Assembly: GCA_030077755.1 (NCBI GenBank)
Contig: JAQJZZ010000004.1
Span: 868,001 to 932,000, forward strand
Reading direction: 5' to 3'
DNA: 64,000 nucleotides
Source: Filosporella fistucella
Taxonomy: Eukaryota > Ascomycota > Leotiomycetes > Helotiales
In this document: positions 35,774-47,574 of the stretch, one piece after another
How the letters are laid out: every line of letters begins with the position of its first letter
Numbering within the stretch: position 1 is the first letter of the stretch
Translations under genes and position numbers: made by a program
Notes under the pieces: generated by a model
Told to the model about the DNA's origin: nothing
Seen by the model: only the letters and a program-made list of their open reading frames with translations
Database searches by the model: none

Positions 35774-36455
35774 ATTTTGAAAAGTGCAAGGTGGTGGTGG
35801 CTAGACAGGTTTCTTCCAGAGGCACCTGAAGGCACCTTGAAATTTCTTCTCGTTGATAAAAGTTGTAGAAAGGAGGGAAAGAAGTTGCGCAGGCAAACTT
35901 ATGCTTGTGAAATCTTGCCTGTTGACAATGGAGGGGTTATCAACCCGCGTCATTTTTCGCACTAAGGCACCACCAGCCACACCTCTGAGTGGACCTCGCC
36001 ACAGTGGCAGTATCATGTGACTGCAAATGACTCAATGTTGCCTACTTCCCTATCTAACTTATGGCTTGCAATTTGACTATTCCGAACTACAAATTGGCCG
36101 ATGGTGCTCCTTTTAATTTCTCAATAACTTCTAACTAACCTATTTGAAGGTAGTAACATTTATGCAACGGGCCCAATTCTATGCTCATCATTTTATGACC
36201 GAAGCATGCCTTCACCAAGTGGTATGCACGGCTTTAGCATTGAGTTTTTGTTGTGTAGGCTGAGAGTTCCTGGTTATCATAACAATATGTTCTTCAATTT
36301 TCCAATTTTGATCTCCCTGACAGAATACGTTGAAGCCTTCTCCTGTTGTTCAAAGCATCTATTACCCCTATCTGTCTTGGTATAAGTCACGTGTTTATGA
36401 CAACGCTCTATGTAGGTCCTAGAGTAAAGGCTTTCCAGCAATATTGGTGTTCCAA
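35774..36455. promoter_or_regulatory. VID27 promoter region and FSH1 3' flank
   Basis: About 0.68 kb with no coding support. It should contain the VID27 promoter (right of 35773) and the 3' UTR of the minus-strand FSH1-type gene. Confidence 0.45.
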
Positions 36456-37184
36456 TTACAAAGCTTCTCTGCTTCTGTTTCGTACATTTTCTTTCAGAAA
36501 TGCTACAACCTTCGACTGGTCTATTTCGGACGCTGGGATATCATGCCCCCCTGCGTGCTGCAAAACGATGGGGTCTCGACAGACCTTCCATAACGTTGAA
36601 GCCTTTTCAATAGACACAATATCGTCCTTCTCTCCCACAATATGCAAAGTAGGTACATCGATACCAGCATATATATCATCATATCGAGAGAACTTTGCAC
36701 GAAATCCTGAGAAGAATACGCCTGCCTGAGGCATTTGCTGCTTTTTGGAGAGACGAGCACGCAGGGCTTGACCCTTCTGCTTCTCAGAAAGCAAGGACAT
36801 CAAGATACCCGCGAAGCAACCTCCTTGACTGAAACCCCATATAGCATGGACCGGACCCGTTCTCTCAATCAAGTCGCTGATGAAATCGAGACTCTTTTCC
36901 AGGCCTTCAAGTCTGCCTCCGCGCCGTTCTCCAGGAATTGGACTACTGCTTCGGACAAACCACCATGCTCGATGGCCAGTAGTTGAATTCGCTGTTACAT
37001 ATTCACTCCAAGCTTTGCTCGTCGGCGAGCTTGGCTGTGTTGACATATCAACTACATGCGGTCCATCTGGGAAGAGAAATTCGAAGTCGTCTGACAATGC
37101 TTTGGTAATATTGCGCACTTGGTGGGCGTGAACACTGCCGTTCGAGGTGAAGCCGTGCAGGCACAGCACCCGTAATTTACTCAT
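36456..37184 (-). CDS. FSH1-family serine hydrolase (OVCA2-like)
   Basis: Alpha/beta hydrolase of 242 aa on a single exon. The ATG at 37184 is chosen because MSKLRVLCLHGFTSNG is the family's usual start; the frame continues upstream only with a GTG. The catalytic triad can be read directly: nucleophile Ser119 in GFSQGG, acid at Asp187/188 in GEKDD, and His214 in AGGHDIP. The oxyanion-side HGF motif is at 10-12. FSH1 family members act on ester or thioester substrates and some occur in polyketide clusters; the substrate here is unknown. It is transcribed divergently from an aldo-keto reductase with 391 bp between the start codons. Confidence 0.9.
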   Translation of the reverse strand: MSKLRVLCLHGFTSNGSVHAHQVRNITKALSDDFEFLFPDGPHVVDMSTQPSSPTSKAWSEYVTANSTTGHRAWWFVRSSSPIPGERRGGRLEGLEKSLDFISDLIERTGPVHAIWGFSQGGCFAGILMSLLSEKQKGQALRARLSKKQQMPQAGVFFSGFRAKFSRYDDIYAGIDVPTLHIVGEKDDIVSIEKASTLWKVCRDPIVLQHAGGHDIPASEIDQSKVVAFLKENVRNRSREAL

Positions 37185-37575
37185 GCCACCGCTTAGCACC
37201 CAGTGAGTTGGCGATCAGCTTATAGTAGGAATGGGTGCTTCAAGCTAAGCCCTCATACGTACCAAGAATGACAATTTGACGAAGAACTTCGAGGACTGAT
37301 TTTCTTTTAGCAATCTTGGTGCACAAAACAGCAGCTGCAATAAAATAGAATATACAGCTGAGTTTTGCTACTTGAGCTACTCTACACCAAAAATCAACTT
37401 CTGGTGTCGCACGTAATTGGATATTTCGTTGTCATGGACCGAGGTTCGTTCGGCCTTTGAGATGTTGCCACAAGCTTATGTAATCAATGTCCAGCTCATG
37501 GGTGTGCAACGACCTTCCCTTGTTGAACTTTACCTTTCCTTCTTTCTGTCTTAGCTTCAAATTCAAGAGGAATCC
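37185..37575. promoter_or_regulatory. Divergent promoter between FSH1-type hydrolase and aldo-keto reductase
   Basis: 391 bp separating two divergent start codons, AT-rich in the middle (37320-37380). Co-regulation is possible; no binding site was recognised. Confidence 0.5.
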
Positions 37576-38927
37576 ATGACCCCCATTTCCATCAATATGT
37601 CTCTGCCTACCCATTTCCCGTTGAAAGCTGCTGACGGCGAGACTATCCAAATCCCCTCTATTGGTTATGGCACATGGGCAGCAGGTTAGTCAAGAAGTTC
37701 AACAACTTCCGAACTTGCTCTTACCGATCTTAGAGGGAGGAGATTGGTGTAAAAATGCCGTTCTCGAAGCTTTGAAAGCTGGCTATCGACATCTTGATTG
37801 TGCATGGATGTAAGAACCTCTCCTCTTGGCAATTGCAGTATTCCGAATGTTCGGACAATGTATTCCCGAGACGCCACCAACAAGAATTTTGTCGTGGAAT
37901 TCATCAGCTAAGCTAAGCCTTCTTTACAGGTACGGAGTTAACGAAGCAATTGGTGCTGCCATCAAAGAATCTGGAATTCCCCGCAAGGAGATCTTCATCA
38001 CTACTAAAGCCTGGCCACACTTCTTAGCCCCCGAAAATGTCGAGTTATGTATTGATCTATGCCTTAAGGAAATGCACCTTGACTACATTGACTTGTTTCT
38101 TGCTCATTGGCCATATGCTGCACAGCCGATCTCCAAGGAAGCTTTATTGAAAGCTAAAGCCGGACCTGGAACATCAAATGAGGAACGAGGTATCTTGGTT
38201 GATCCCCAGACTGATAAGGTTGTGATTGATTGGGAGCATACATCTTCTAATCTTGCCAAACAAAAAGGTGACTAGTTAAATAATTCGTAACACTTTGATT
38301 TAAACCCCCAGAAATGATTAGATCCTTGATGCCCAGGAGCTGACATTCGCTAGGGCAAGAGGGAAGTTTCGTCCCAACATGGAAAGCCATGGAAAAGCTT
38401 GTCAGGAATGGCAAAACAAGAGCAATTGGTCTCTCCAATTTTTCCGTTTCTGATCTTCAAGGCGTGATTCCCCATGCCGAAATTCCGATCGCATGTAACC
38501 AAATAGAGGTTCATCCTTGGCTACCGAACACCGAACTTATTGATTTCGCGAAGAAGCACGGCATATTGACAACGTGCTATTCTCCATTTGCTGGTCAGAA
38601 GGCAGATGGAGCTACTCTTCTGAAAGACCCCACTGTTCTGAAGCTCGCTGAGAAGAACAAAGTAGATGTTGGTCAATTGCTTCAGAGCTGGGCGGTGCAG
38701 AGAGGTACTATACCACTTGGCAAGAGCGCAACTCCATGTATGTCGAACGGCATCGAATCTATGATATCCTTCACTAACTAGATCTAGCTCGCATCAAATC
38801 CAATCTTGAAATTCGGAAATTGTCGGATGAAGATTTTAAGGCTCTGAATGACCTTGCTCAACCGAACAATTCTGGACGAACAGTTGATTTCACTGAGGCT
38901 TGGGGTGTTCCTCTTTTTACGAATTAG
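37576..38927 (+). CDS. Aldo-keto reductase (NADPH-dependent)
   Basis: Reduces aldehydes or ketones with NADPH in the cytosol. Five exons: 37576-37684, 37734-37809, 37930-38267, 38354-38737, 38788-38927; introns of 49, 120, 86 and 50 nt; 348 aa. Every junction restores the family pattern, for example HLDCAWMYGVNEAIG across intron 2 and ATPSRIKSNLE across intron 4. The catalytic tetrad is present: Asp58, Tyr63, Lys88 and His121 (LAHWP). The C-terminal GKSATPSRIKSN loop is the NADPH-binding segment. A second in-frame ATG seven codons later (37597) is an equally plausible start and would remove MTPISIN. Similar in size to fungal glycerol/aldehyde reductases; exact substrate unknown. Tail-to-tail with the GMC gene. 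Confidence 0.92.
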
Positions 38928-39295
38928 AGTCGAAACGAGCATACTTAATCATTTCCGACCAAAGCGCTCGACGTCGATTATTGTTGCTTGGTAGAATGAA
39001 CTGGCTCAAGGTAGAGAAAGAAGCAAATAAGATTAATCTAAAAAGAAATTGTGCCAATGGACACTTAAGCGTGACATGCCAATGAATTTAAACGTGGAGT
39101 TAAGAATAGAATCCGATATTTGCTGATAGAATGATGGCGAGAAAAACTCATTCCAGATAGATAAACACAAATTAAACATGATTCACATGTTATTGATAGA
39201 AAGACTATGCACCCCCCCCCCCAAACAAAAACTCCATCACCCATTGTAATGCACTGAGCGAAGGTTTTGCTCTCGACCTTGAAAGAACCACTAGA
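38928..39295. other. Convergent intergenic region with C11 homopolymer
   Basis: About 370 bp of 3' flank between the converging AKR and GMC genes. It holds a run of 11 cytosines at 39212-39222, which is prone to slippage and sequencing error. No gene seen. Confidence 0.6.
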
Positions 39296-41419
39296 CTAAT
39301 CCTTCTTTCTCTTCTTTCCATTCTCCTTCTCACCATCATGCTCATGTTCATCGTCAGCTGCACGCTTATGCCCGTTCTTACACTTGTCACTCTCCTTCCA
39401 ATCTCCTTTAATAATGTCAGCGGCTTTCTCGGCAATAGCATACACCGCTGTTTGGATATTGTTCCGGATATGCAAAGGCATGATGCTGGCATCCACAACC
39501 CTGAGGCCCTCGACACCATACACCCTGAGCTTCGTGTCCACAACCCCACCATCTTTCTTAGGCAACATAGAGCAGCTTCCGAGAGGATGATACTCTGATC
39601 CTAATGATTCTTTACAAAATTCGGCAACCGTCTCCTTGGTTTGGTACTCAAAACTAGGGTGGAATGCCTTTCCTCCATTCTTGAAGAACGAGGCAAGGGG
39701 TTCCTTGGTGACGATTTCTTGCATGAATAGTGTACCGCTACTGAAGAGTTCAAGATCGAGAGGGTGAGAAAGATAGTTAGGATCAATGAGAGGTGCCTGA
39801 AGTGGATCATTTGACGCGATGTGAACACTGCCTCGCGAAAAAGGACGAGATATTCCCATATCCAGACTGATGAAGGATCCAGGGCGCGGGGCACTTTGAC
39901 CAGGTGGCTGTCCCTTCTCCGAACCAGCTGGAATATAAATGATCTGGTAGTCACTTTCCTTAGGGTTGATGAGGGCGTCTCCAAGAAGTTTGTATTGCTT
40001 CTTCAAGCTTGGGACGGCGTCAATAACGGCGGCTTGGATCAGCTGAGATATGGGTTCTGGAGAGACATGGCCAACTCTCTGATCAACCTGCTGATAAGAC
40101 AGATTGGATTGACCAGTGATCAGTGCCGTTAGAAGACCACTTTGGGTTGCGTAGAATTCGTTGATAGCAGCTGGTACTGCACCAGCAACACTAGCAAGGC
40201 TATCAAATGTAGTAACCCCATCTGCTGCTTGCCAACACATTGTAGTTATGGCATGATCCTGGAAATTTTCTCCAACATTCGGATTCTCGACAACGACATC
40301 TATTCCCAGCGATGTGAGAATCTTCTTGGAACCAATCCCTGAAAGTTCAAGGATCTGAGGAGATTGAATAGACCCCGCGCACAGGATGACTTCGCGATCG
40401 GTCTTAACGTGATATTTGCTGCCGAAGGACAAGAAAGTGACCCCGTTTGCAACAACACGACGATCTCGACGAGTGAACGTGATGTTGCTCACTTGGGCCT
40501 GAGTCAGCACAGTCAAATTCGATCTGTGGGCGTTGGGCTGATAATAAGCTGTGCCAGCATAGCTACGAGTGCTGTTTGCGGCGTCGGTTGTTGTCAAGGA
40601 ACTTCGTCAATAATTAGTATCTTTGCTTTAAAGGGCACAAATTACCAACCTATAGCCACCATTTCCATAACCGGTCTGGGGGTCAACAGTCATTTCCAAG
40701 CCCATCTTGTTGAATGTTTCTACCCAAGCATTTCCGGCTACCTTTTTGTTGATTGGAAAGGAGGTTTTCACAGGGCCATTGGCATCGTGTAATTTCTTGT
40801 CAATAATTTTGTGGGTTTCATAAAAGTCAGCCATGCCTTTAGAAGGTAATGTAAAGCTTTGGAACTTCTTGTAGTATGGCGCCAGATCATCGAAAGACCA
40901 ACCCTCGTTCCCGAGCGCCGCCCAGTTGTCAATATCACCCTTTGAGGGGAAAGTGCACATCATGCCATTGATTGCACTGGCGAGATCAGTATGGTCTGTG
41001 AGAGGCTGGTACTGAAAACTGACCTGGATCCACCAAGTACCTTGCCACGAGGCGATGCGATGACCCGGTCGTTCAAGGATTTCTTGGCATTTTAGCATAT
41101 ATCAAATCATCTAGTAAGGAGGAATAATTCACCTGAGGTGTTGACTTGAACATCCAGTCGTATTCAGGGTGACCTATTGCGCCAAACACAACTAGATTTG
41201 AGTGTCAAAGGGGGCCAACTCCGTTGATATTCCGTACTTACGGCCTGGAATCAGAATATTAGGATCAGCTAGACGGTTCTGCCCAGCTTCCAACACTCCA
41301 ACCTGGACATCTGGATCCTCTGTAAGACGAGCAGCAAGTGTGAGGCCTGCCGTTCCTCCACCAATTATTACATAGTCGTAAGACTTGCGACTAAACTCCT
41401 CGGGCGAGTCAACAATCAT
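39296..41419 (-). CDS. GMC-family FAD oxidoreductase
   Basis: Oxidises alcohols or sugars using FAD (glucose oxidase / choline dehydrogenase / aryl-alcohol oxidase superfamily). Five exons: 41419-41242, 41191-41133, 41082-41024, 40976-40650, 40601-39296, with introns of 47-50 nt; 642 aa. The joins rebuild the family pattern, including KVLGGSSAINGMM across intron 3. The FAD-binding motif is [18 protein letters not shown] (15-32), and the ring of the flavin site is closed by GSCSMLP. The active-site His is H546 in [10 protein letters not shown]; the second conserved position is N588/N589 in RNNIQTAVY. There is no signal peptide, so it is probably intracellular. Odd: the C-terminus has an unusual charged tail ([16 protein letters not shown]), which could act as a nuclear-type basic signal or be a linker. 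Substrate unknown. Confidence 0.93.
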
Positions 41420-41655
41420 TCTCAGTTATTGGAACGAAGTTGTATGTCAAAAGGGCTATAGACAGGGTAAACGAGAGAGAAATGAGAGGACACTTAATAC
41501 GGGAACAGGGCCTTTATAATTCAAGCAACATGAGTTTTAGATTTCTTCAAACAAGAGGGGAGTAGGTGGTCAGCCAGGGCTGAAATCAGACATTGATTGC
41601 AAAATTCGTCGACACGGTCATGTCAGAAGTAAGCTGACAGGAGATCAATTGTGCT

Positions 41656-41979
41656 CTACAACTCTCTTATCAGTTTGAACGAGGCATAAGCAGTGTCGAG
41701 ACCCTTTGCGCAGTTCGCGAATAGCCTTCCCGAAGGAGTATGCGCCTTCAAGACTCCAAGAACCAAGGAATAAGCTGACTGGTCAATTGACAGTAACCTG
41801 CATTTTTCTGCCATGTGATTGGTAAGGTCGAGCCACCAGCTCGATGCGGCTAACAAATCAGGACGAGCATCAAGATGGATGAAATTCACCGAGTAATTCT
41901 TGTAAGCTTGGTTCTGATAAAACAAGTATGAAAATAGATCGTCCTTAGAGTATGTAATGGCAATTTGATCACATGTCAC
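41656..41979 (-). pseudogene. Open segment without start codon, possible gene remnant
   Basis: A minus-strand stretch of 107 sense codons squeezed between the GMC gene and the 3' end of cog6. It lacks an ATG near its 5' end (first in-frame Met is half-way), and only about 105 bp separate it from the cog6 stop, so an intact gene cannot fit. The translation (DLFSYLFYQNQAYKNYSVNF, SSWWLDLTNHMAEKCRLL, PSGRLFANCAKGLDTAYASF) looks protein-like but I do not recognise a family. It may be the tail of a lost gene or chance. Confidence 0.22.
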
Positions 41980-42083
41980 TTACTGAGCCTTGGGAAGTAG
42001 CTATTTATGACTGTATTCTGCTCGCATTCGCAGTGTGGCGTCATGCTGGAAGTTCAGCTTGTGCTGAATTTAGCTTTATTGTA

Positions 42084-44233
42084 TCAAGACAACAGCACTC
42101 GGATTTCACCCCCCGTTCTTGGAAATATAATACGCAACGGCTCCGAGGCGACTCCCTCGGCGCCATCCAGATCCTGACCCCAAGCTTCATCAGAGGCAAT
42201 CAATTTCGACTCAACTTGCTCAAAATCATCGCAAAATCTATCTGCGGCTTCTTCTGTGACTTCTCGGGCGAGTTTTGAGCTTTGAAGGTGTTTCAAATTT
42301 TCCACGGCGTCCATAAGGGCTGATGGCAGGAAATCGTCCAAGATCTGACTAGCTTGCGTTAAAGCATCAGGTTTAAATGCCTCAAAGGTGCGAAGGGATT
42401 TTAAATCTTCCTCTGAGTCCGATAACGATACCACAACCTCAATGAGAGGTTGCAAAGCCGATTGCTTTCGAAAGAATGCATACTGATATTCGATCAACTT
42501 ACCAGCATATTCTTCGACGCTGGCCTGGATGTCAGATGTCCGTTCAGAGGTAAAGTCGAACGGAAGCAGCGTGGTTCTAGCCGCTAAGAGGCAATTAATG
42601 GCAAAAATAGACGTAGCTGGCGTTTCGAGATTCTTCGCAATATTTTCAATTGCGTTCATGAAAGGGTCGAATGCTTCGGTTAGAATCGGTTGGAACTCCG
42701 CCTCTCGACCATCAAGAGACGTGAAAGATGTCTCATATGTCTTCATAATCGAAGTCAATTGCTCCAATCCATCTTTCAAGAAATCTGGTGGGCCAAGATC
42801 CGGAGGTGCCGTTTGCACATCACCCTGCAGACCAGCAACATGATCGCGCATTAAAACGCGGAATTGCCTCAAGGCAGATTCCTCTAGCGTGGTAAGAGAC
42901 TCGATGAGAATGGAATCGTCCCCTAGAAGTTTGGAGAACGTAACGCGATAGAAATTCAGTAGGTTTGCGATCTTGTAAGCCATAATTGTTTCCTCGTGAC
43001 TTTGTACAACCTGACCAATTCGCTGTCGAAGGACCCTTGCGACACCGGCAACATCTCGATCAACTAATTCATTAAGGGCTTTGAGTCCGTCAAAGTCGCT
43101 TGCACCGTCGTCGCTATCCGCTATTCGGTTCCAAGGTTCACTATCGAGTCCTGCTTGGATGCCCTTGGCAATCTCGTCTCCATCTGAGATGAAAAGTACC
43201 TCGAGCGCCTCTCTTTCACTAACAGTGGCCGAATGTGTCCATGCAAGCATGTCTCCAACATATCGCAACGGATCGTGCGCTGCCAACTCAATAGGTTTCA
43301 CGGTCTTGTCTTCCTCACCATTGACCGTAGTGCCGGTAAGCGCAGTGTAGAAAGCATCTGATAATATGTGCTCTCGTGCTTCGGCAAAAAAGTCCAAGCA
43401 ACTTTGGAAGAGTGAAGGTCTCTCTGCCAAGACCCGGAGTGCCCTCCGTATTGAGGAACTTATCTGTGGATTCTCTAAATTGAGTGATTTGAACTCCCGT
43501 TGAATCCATCTATAAAGTTTTTGAAATGCACCGTTGAGGTTTTTCGACGTCTCCTCCATTATTTCCAGACCAAGGCGCTGGTTCTCTGTTCCAAGGAGGA
43601 TCTCACAATCAACTTGAATCTTCTTGGCTCTCGCAAGAATCGAGAAGAACCTGTCATTGACTGGTTCGGCGGTGGAAGTGAGGATCGCTATATCGTCTTC
43701 CGACATGATGAAGTGAGCATTGAACGCTTTGAGAAGCTGCTGCTTGGCCTCCACTTGGTCTTTTTGTTCAATAAGCTCGGAGGCTTCCTCAAGCACTGGG
43801 GCTGTCTCTTGGTGGGCTGCTGATATGTGGCGTTTCATCTCCTCACAGCCCTGATTGAGACTTGCTATTGTGAGTCCAATACGTTTCAATTGCTGCAGTC
43901 AGTCAAAATACTGGATCATTCCGTTGAAAATGTCTAACAAACCTCAGCCACCTGACCAAACTCCCGAACAATATTACCATTGCTCTCAATAACATCCTTC
44001 TGGACATCAAGTCTCAACTGCCGCCGCGTTTCAGAGTTATTTTCGACATTTCGTCTATCCAATAGAGCCAACGCATCTCGTATTTCAGAATCAGCATAAG
44101 AGGCTGAGAGGACAGAGGTCACTTTTGTTGCTAAGGGATTGCTTCGAGTTTGTGTCCCGGTTGGTGATATTGGTGATTCATAGCCATCATTTATCCCCGA
44201 CTGCTTGCGACCCACAAAGTAGTCAGACGACAT
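42084..44233 (-). CDS. cog6: Conserved oligomeric Golgi complex subunit 6
   Basis: Subunit of lobe B of the COG tether, which directs retrograde vesicles within the Golgi. Two exons, 44233-43943 and 43892-42084, with a 50-nt intron (GTTTGT...TGCAG); 699 aa. The N-terminal [28 protein letters not shown] is the family's conserved opening, followed by a coiled-coil region (about 70-160) used for subunit contacts. The body shows the COG6 markers [29 protein letters not shown] and [24 protein letters not shown]. The acidic C-terminus ends in EIRVLLS. Its start codon is 483 bp from that of the divergently transcribed atg9. Confidence 0.95.
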
Positions 44234-44716
44234 TGTCCCTGTGCCAAATATTACTTGAGGCTGAAGTTGAATGAAAGGTGGTGAAAACTGTCTGGCAATG
44301 TCCCTAGCATACCTGTGTTTGGAATAATCTAATCTGAACGCGTCCTAGGGCAAGGCTGAAATACCGAGGAGGCGCCGGTTAGCGGAAAGGCAGGCAGTCA
44401 TGTTGATGTCCATTCACCTATCGCGCGTGCCAAACCAAATGCATCCAGGTGACTCCATCGATCACTTCAACATGGCATAAACCAGCTCAGATATGTATGG
44501 GAGCGAGACACCAGTTGCCCGCTATTGCCAAACTCTCGAGACTTCCCTTTTTAAGAATCTCTTCCTCAGAAAGTCGATAGTGGGAGTGATTCCAACAAGC
44601 TTGCTATTTATCAAGAACAACGCGAGGGGCAAGAACCCCTCTTTGCCCTGAAACTGCTTGACAAAATCCTATAATCTTGCACTCTGTTTACCCCATATTC
44701 ACCATATTGGGGCATC
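44234..44716. promoter_or_regulatory. Divergent COG6/ATG9 promoter
   Basis: 483 bp between the two start codons. It must hold both promoters. No specific binding site could be assigned with confidence. Confidence 0.6.
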
Positions 44717-47574
44717 ATGATGACTTCCAACCTCCTCTCGCGACTCCTACCAACAAATCCCTCTGGTCGATCGATCTACGACGACCTTCGAGCACACGAT
44801 GAGGCTGAATCCGATGTGGAGGAAAACGCGGGCTTGGCCCTGGACGAGGAGAACTTGGGATTCCACGATGACGAGTTAGGAAATGCGGACGCTTTCAACG
44901 GCGATGAGAGTCAAATCACAACTGCAAGCACCGCATTTTTGACCGGCCACGAAGATAGACTTGCCTCCCGTGGTCATAAATCGGGGAGGAAAGGACAAAG
45001 TGACAATTCAAAATGGATGGCACAATCACCAAGATTGCTTGAAGAAGACGGGGATGACGATGTGCCTGCTTCTTTGTTGATCGAAGACAACGATATGCCT
45101 GGTCCAAGCAACCCAACCCAACCTCGTACCAAACACACTCATACAAAGAAAAGGCAGCCAGCTATACCCGGACCATCGAACAGGGAGACACGAGCTCATT
45201 GGGAAGCTGCTCAAGCTCAGCAGCGCCTGCATCAAGATGATTCCAACCTTCGAGAAGGACCTCAACCGGTCCGACAGAACACTGGTCCGCTTGCGGGAAG
45301 CGCCCGAGAAAAGTCAATGTGGAGGTGGATAAATGTCGTCAACCTAGACAATTTCATCATGGAAGTCTATGAATTCTATAATGGCGCGGGCATGTGGTGT
45401 ATACTCCTAGAGAAGATCCTCAATTTAGCGTAAGTCTTGGAGCAGTGCTCTGAATTGTGCTGATTCAGACATTGTAGGCAAACCATATTTGTAGCCGTAT
45501 TTACCACTTTCCTAACGCAATGTGTCGACTATCAACAAGTGCCGCATAGCAGGAAGCTATCCGAAATTTTGGTTCCACAATGTACTAAGAAGATATCTGG
45601 GATGTCAAATGTTGCGATTTGGCTGTTCACTCTACATTGCTTCTGGAGAGTCTATACTTTGCTTATAGATATTCCACGCTTGGTACGAATACGAGATTTC
45701 TACCAGTATCTTCTGGACATTCCCGATAGCGATATGCAAACCATCTCATGGCAAGATGTGGTAGCACGCATAATGGCGCTACGAGATGCGAATCCGATGA
45801 CCGCAGAGAAAATCTCACCTGCTAATCGAAAATATCTTGGGAGCCAGTCAAAGCAGAGACTTGATGCTCATGACATTGCCAACCGGCTTATGAGACGAGA
45901 AAATTATCTTATTGCCATGTTTAATAAGGATATCCTCAATCTCGTGTTACCAGTACCATTTCTTCAAGGGCGGCAACTGTTCTCCAGAACGCTTCTCTGG
46001 AACATAGACTGGTGTATCATGGATCTAGTTTTCAATGAGTCTGGACAGGTGAGACAGCTCGTTTTGAAAGACTCTCACCGCCGTCAGTTGAGTGATGCTC
46101 TGCGCAATCGCTTCCTGTTTGCAGGTTTCATGAATGTCATATTGGCACCTGTCATTGTTATTTACCTTGTCATTGTGTATTTCCTCCGATACTTCAATGT
46201 AAGGCGACCCAACCAAGATTAAGATAACCATGCTAACTTGGATAGGAATACAAAAAGGATCCCTCCGCAATTGGGTCTCGTCAATACACACCACTTGCTG
46301 AGTGGAAATTCCGGGAATTTAATGAGTTAAATCATTTGTTTCACAAACGGATGAACATGTCATATCCGTTTGCTTCGCGATATTTAGACCAATTCCCGAA
46401 AGTCAAAATGGTACAATTTGCCAGATTTATGGCATTTGTTGCTGGGGCAATAGTGTCAGTACTGGGAGTTGCTACATTATGGGATCCCGAAATGTTTCTA
46501 TATTTCGAGTTGACGCCTGATAGGACGGTAATATTCTATTTAGGTGTTTTTGGTGCTCTTTGGGGTATTATGAGTGGCATGATTCCCGAAGAGAATCTTG
46601 TATTTGAGCCGGAGTATGCCTTGAGACAGGTGATCGAGTACATACATTTCATGCCAAATCATTGGCAAAATCGACTCCATAGCGACGATGTGAAAAGGGA
46701 ATTCTCTACATTCTATCAGCTTAAGGTAGTCATCTTTTTGGAGGAGGTTCTGAGTATCATCATCACTCCTTTTATTCTCTGGTACAGCTTGCCGAAATGC
46801 AGCGATCAGATAATTGACTTCTTTCGTGAATTTACAATTCATGTTGATGGAGTTGGATATGTTTGCTCATTCGCTGTATTCGATTTCAAAAAGGGCGATG
46901 GGAGGAAACATATGCAGGGGGTCAGTGCCGATATTCGAGATGATTACTACTCGACTAAGCATGGAAAAATGGCCGCATCTTATTATGGATTCCTAGACAA
47001 CTATCTGTTGAATCCAAAAACTGCTGTTCAGGGTCATGTTCCGCCAGGGATGCGGCAACAGCAGCAGTTCCACCCCCCACCTTCGTTCCCAGGACTCATG
47101 TCCCCAACTCTAGCAGCAGAAATGCAAAGTTCAAGAATGGGACGGAGCGAGAGGCGCCCCGGGAGTCGGGCACCAGTTGTGAAACCAACATCAGCTCGTA
47201 CTCCAAGATTTCCCGCTACTGGGGCAATGGGTTCACCGATGCAATCTATCCTCCTCGATCCTCACCATCAACCGTCAAGCTCTGGTTTCGGAGGGCGTAG
47301 CATTAGACGCAACTCCCGGTCTCGATATCAAGCTCGGCAGAACATCATCGAGGAGCCCATTGAGGATGAAGACGAATCACCAGGAAAAGTCGCAAGAGAT
47401 CCTTACGAAAGTGTCATTGGAGGTCTTGACCAATCAAGATGGGAGACCTCAGCAACGAAGGATGGAGATGAGGAGGAGGAAGATACAGATCCCGCTGGAG
47501 GTGGTGGAGTGTTGGGTCTGTTGTATCAGTTTCAGAAGGCGCAGAAAGATGGGCGACCAGGAGTTAACATATGA
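44717..47574 (+). CDS. atg9: Autophagy-related protein 9 (lipid scramblase)
   Basis: Multi-pass membrane protein and lipid scramblase that seeds and expands the autophagosomal membrane. Three exons, 44717-45429, 45478-46198 and 46246-47574, with introns of 48 and 47 nt; 920 aa. The cytosolic N-terminus (1-235) is acidic and disordered. The core opens with WRWINVVNLDNFI.EVYEFYNGAGMWCI, a hallmark of the family. Hydrophobic segments lie near 240-255, 283-305, 452-477, 537-560, 573-592 and 639-660. The EFNELNHLFHKRMNMSYPFASRYLDQFPK and CSFAVFDFKKGDGRKHMQGV signatures follow. The C-terminus (about 725-920) is a Ser/Pro/Arg-rich tail with an acidic patch. A tandem ATG start (MM) is present; the first is used here. 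No damage seen. Confidence 0.97.
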
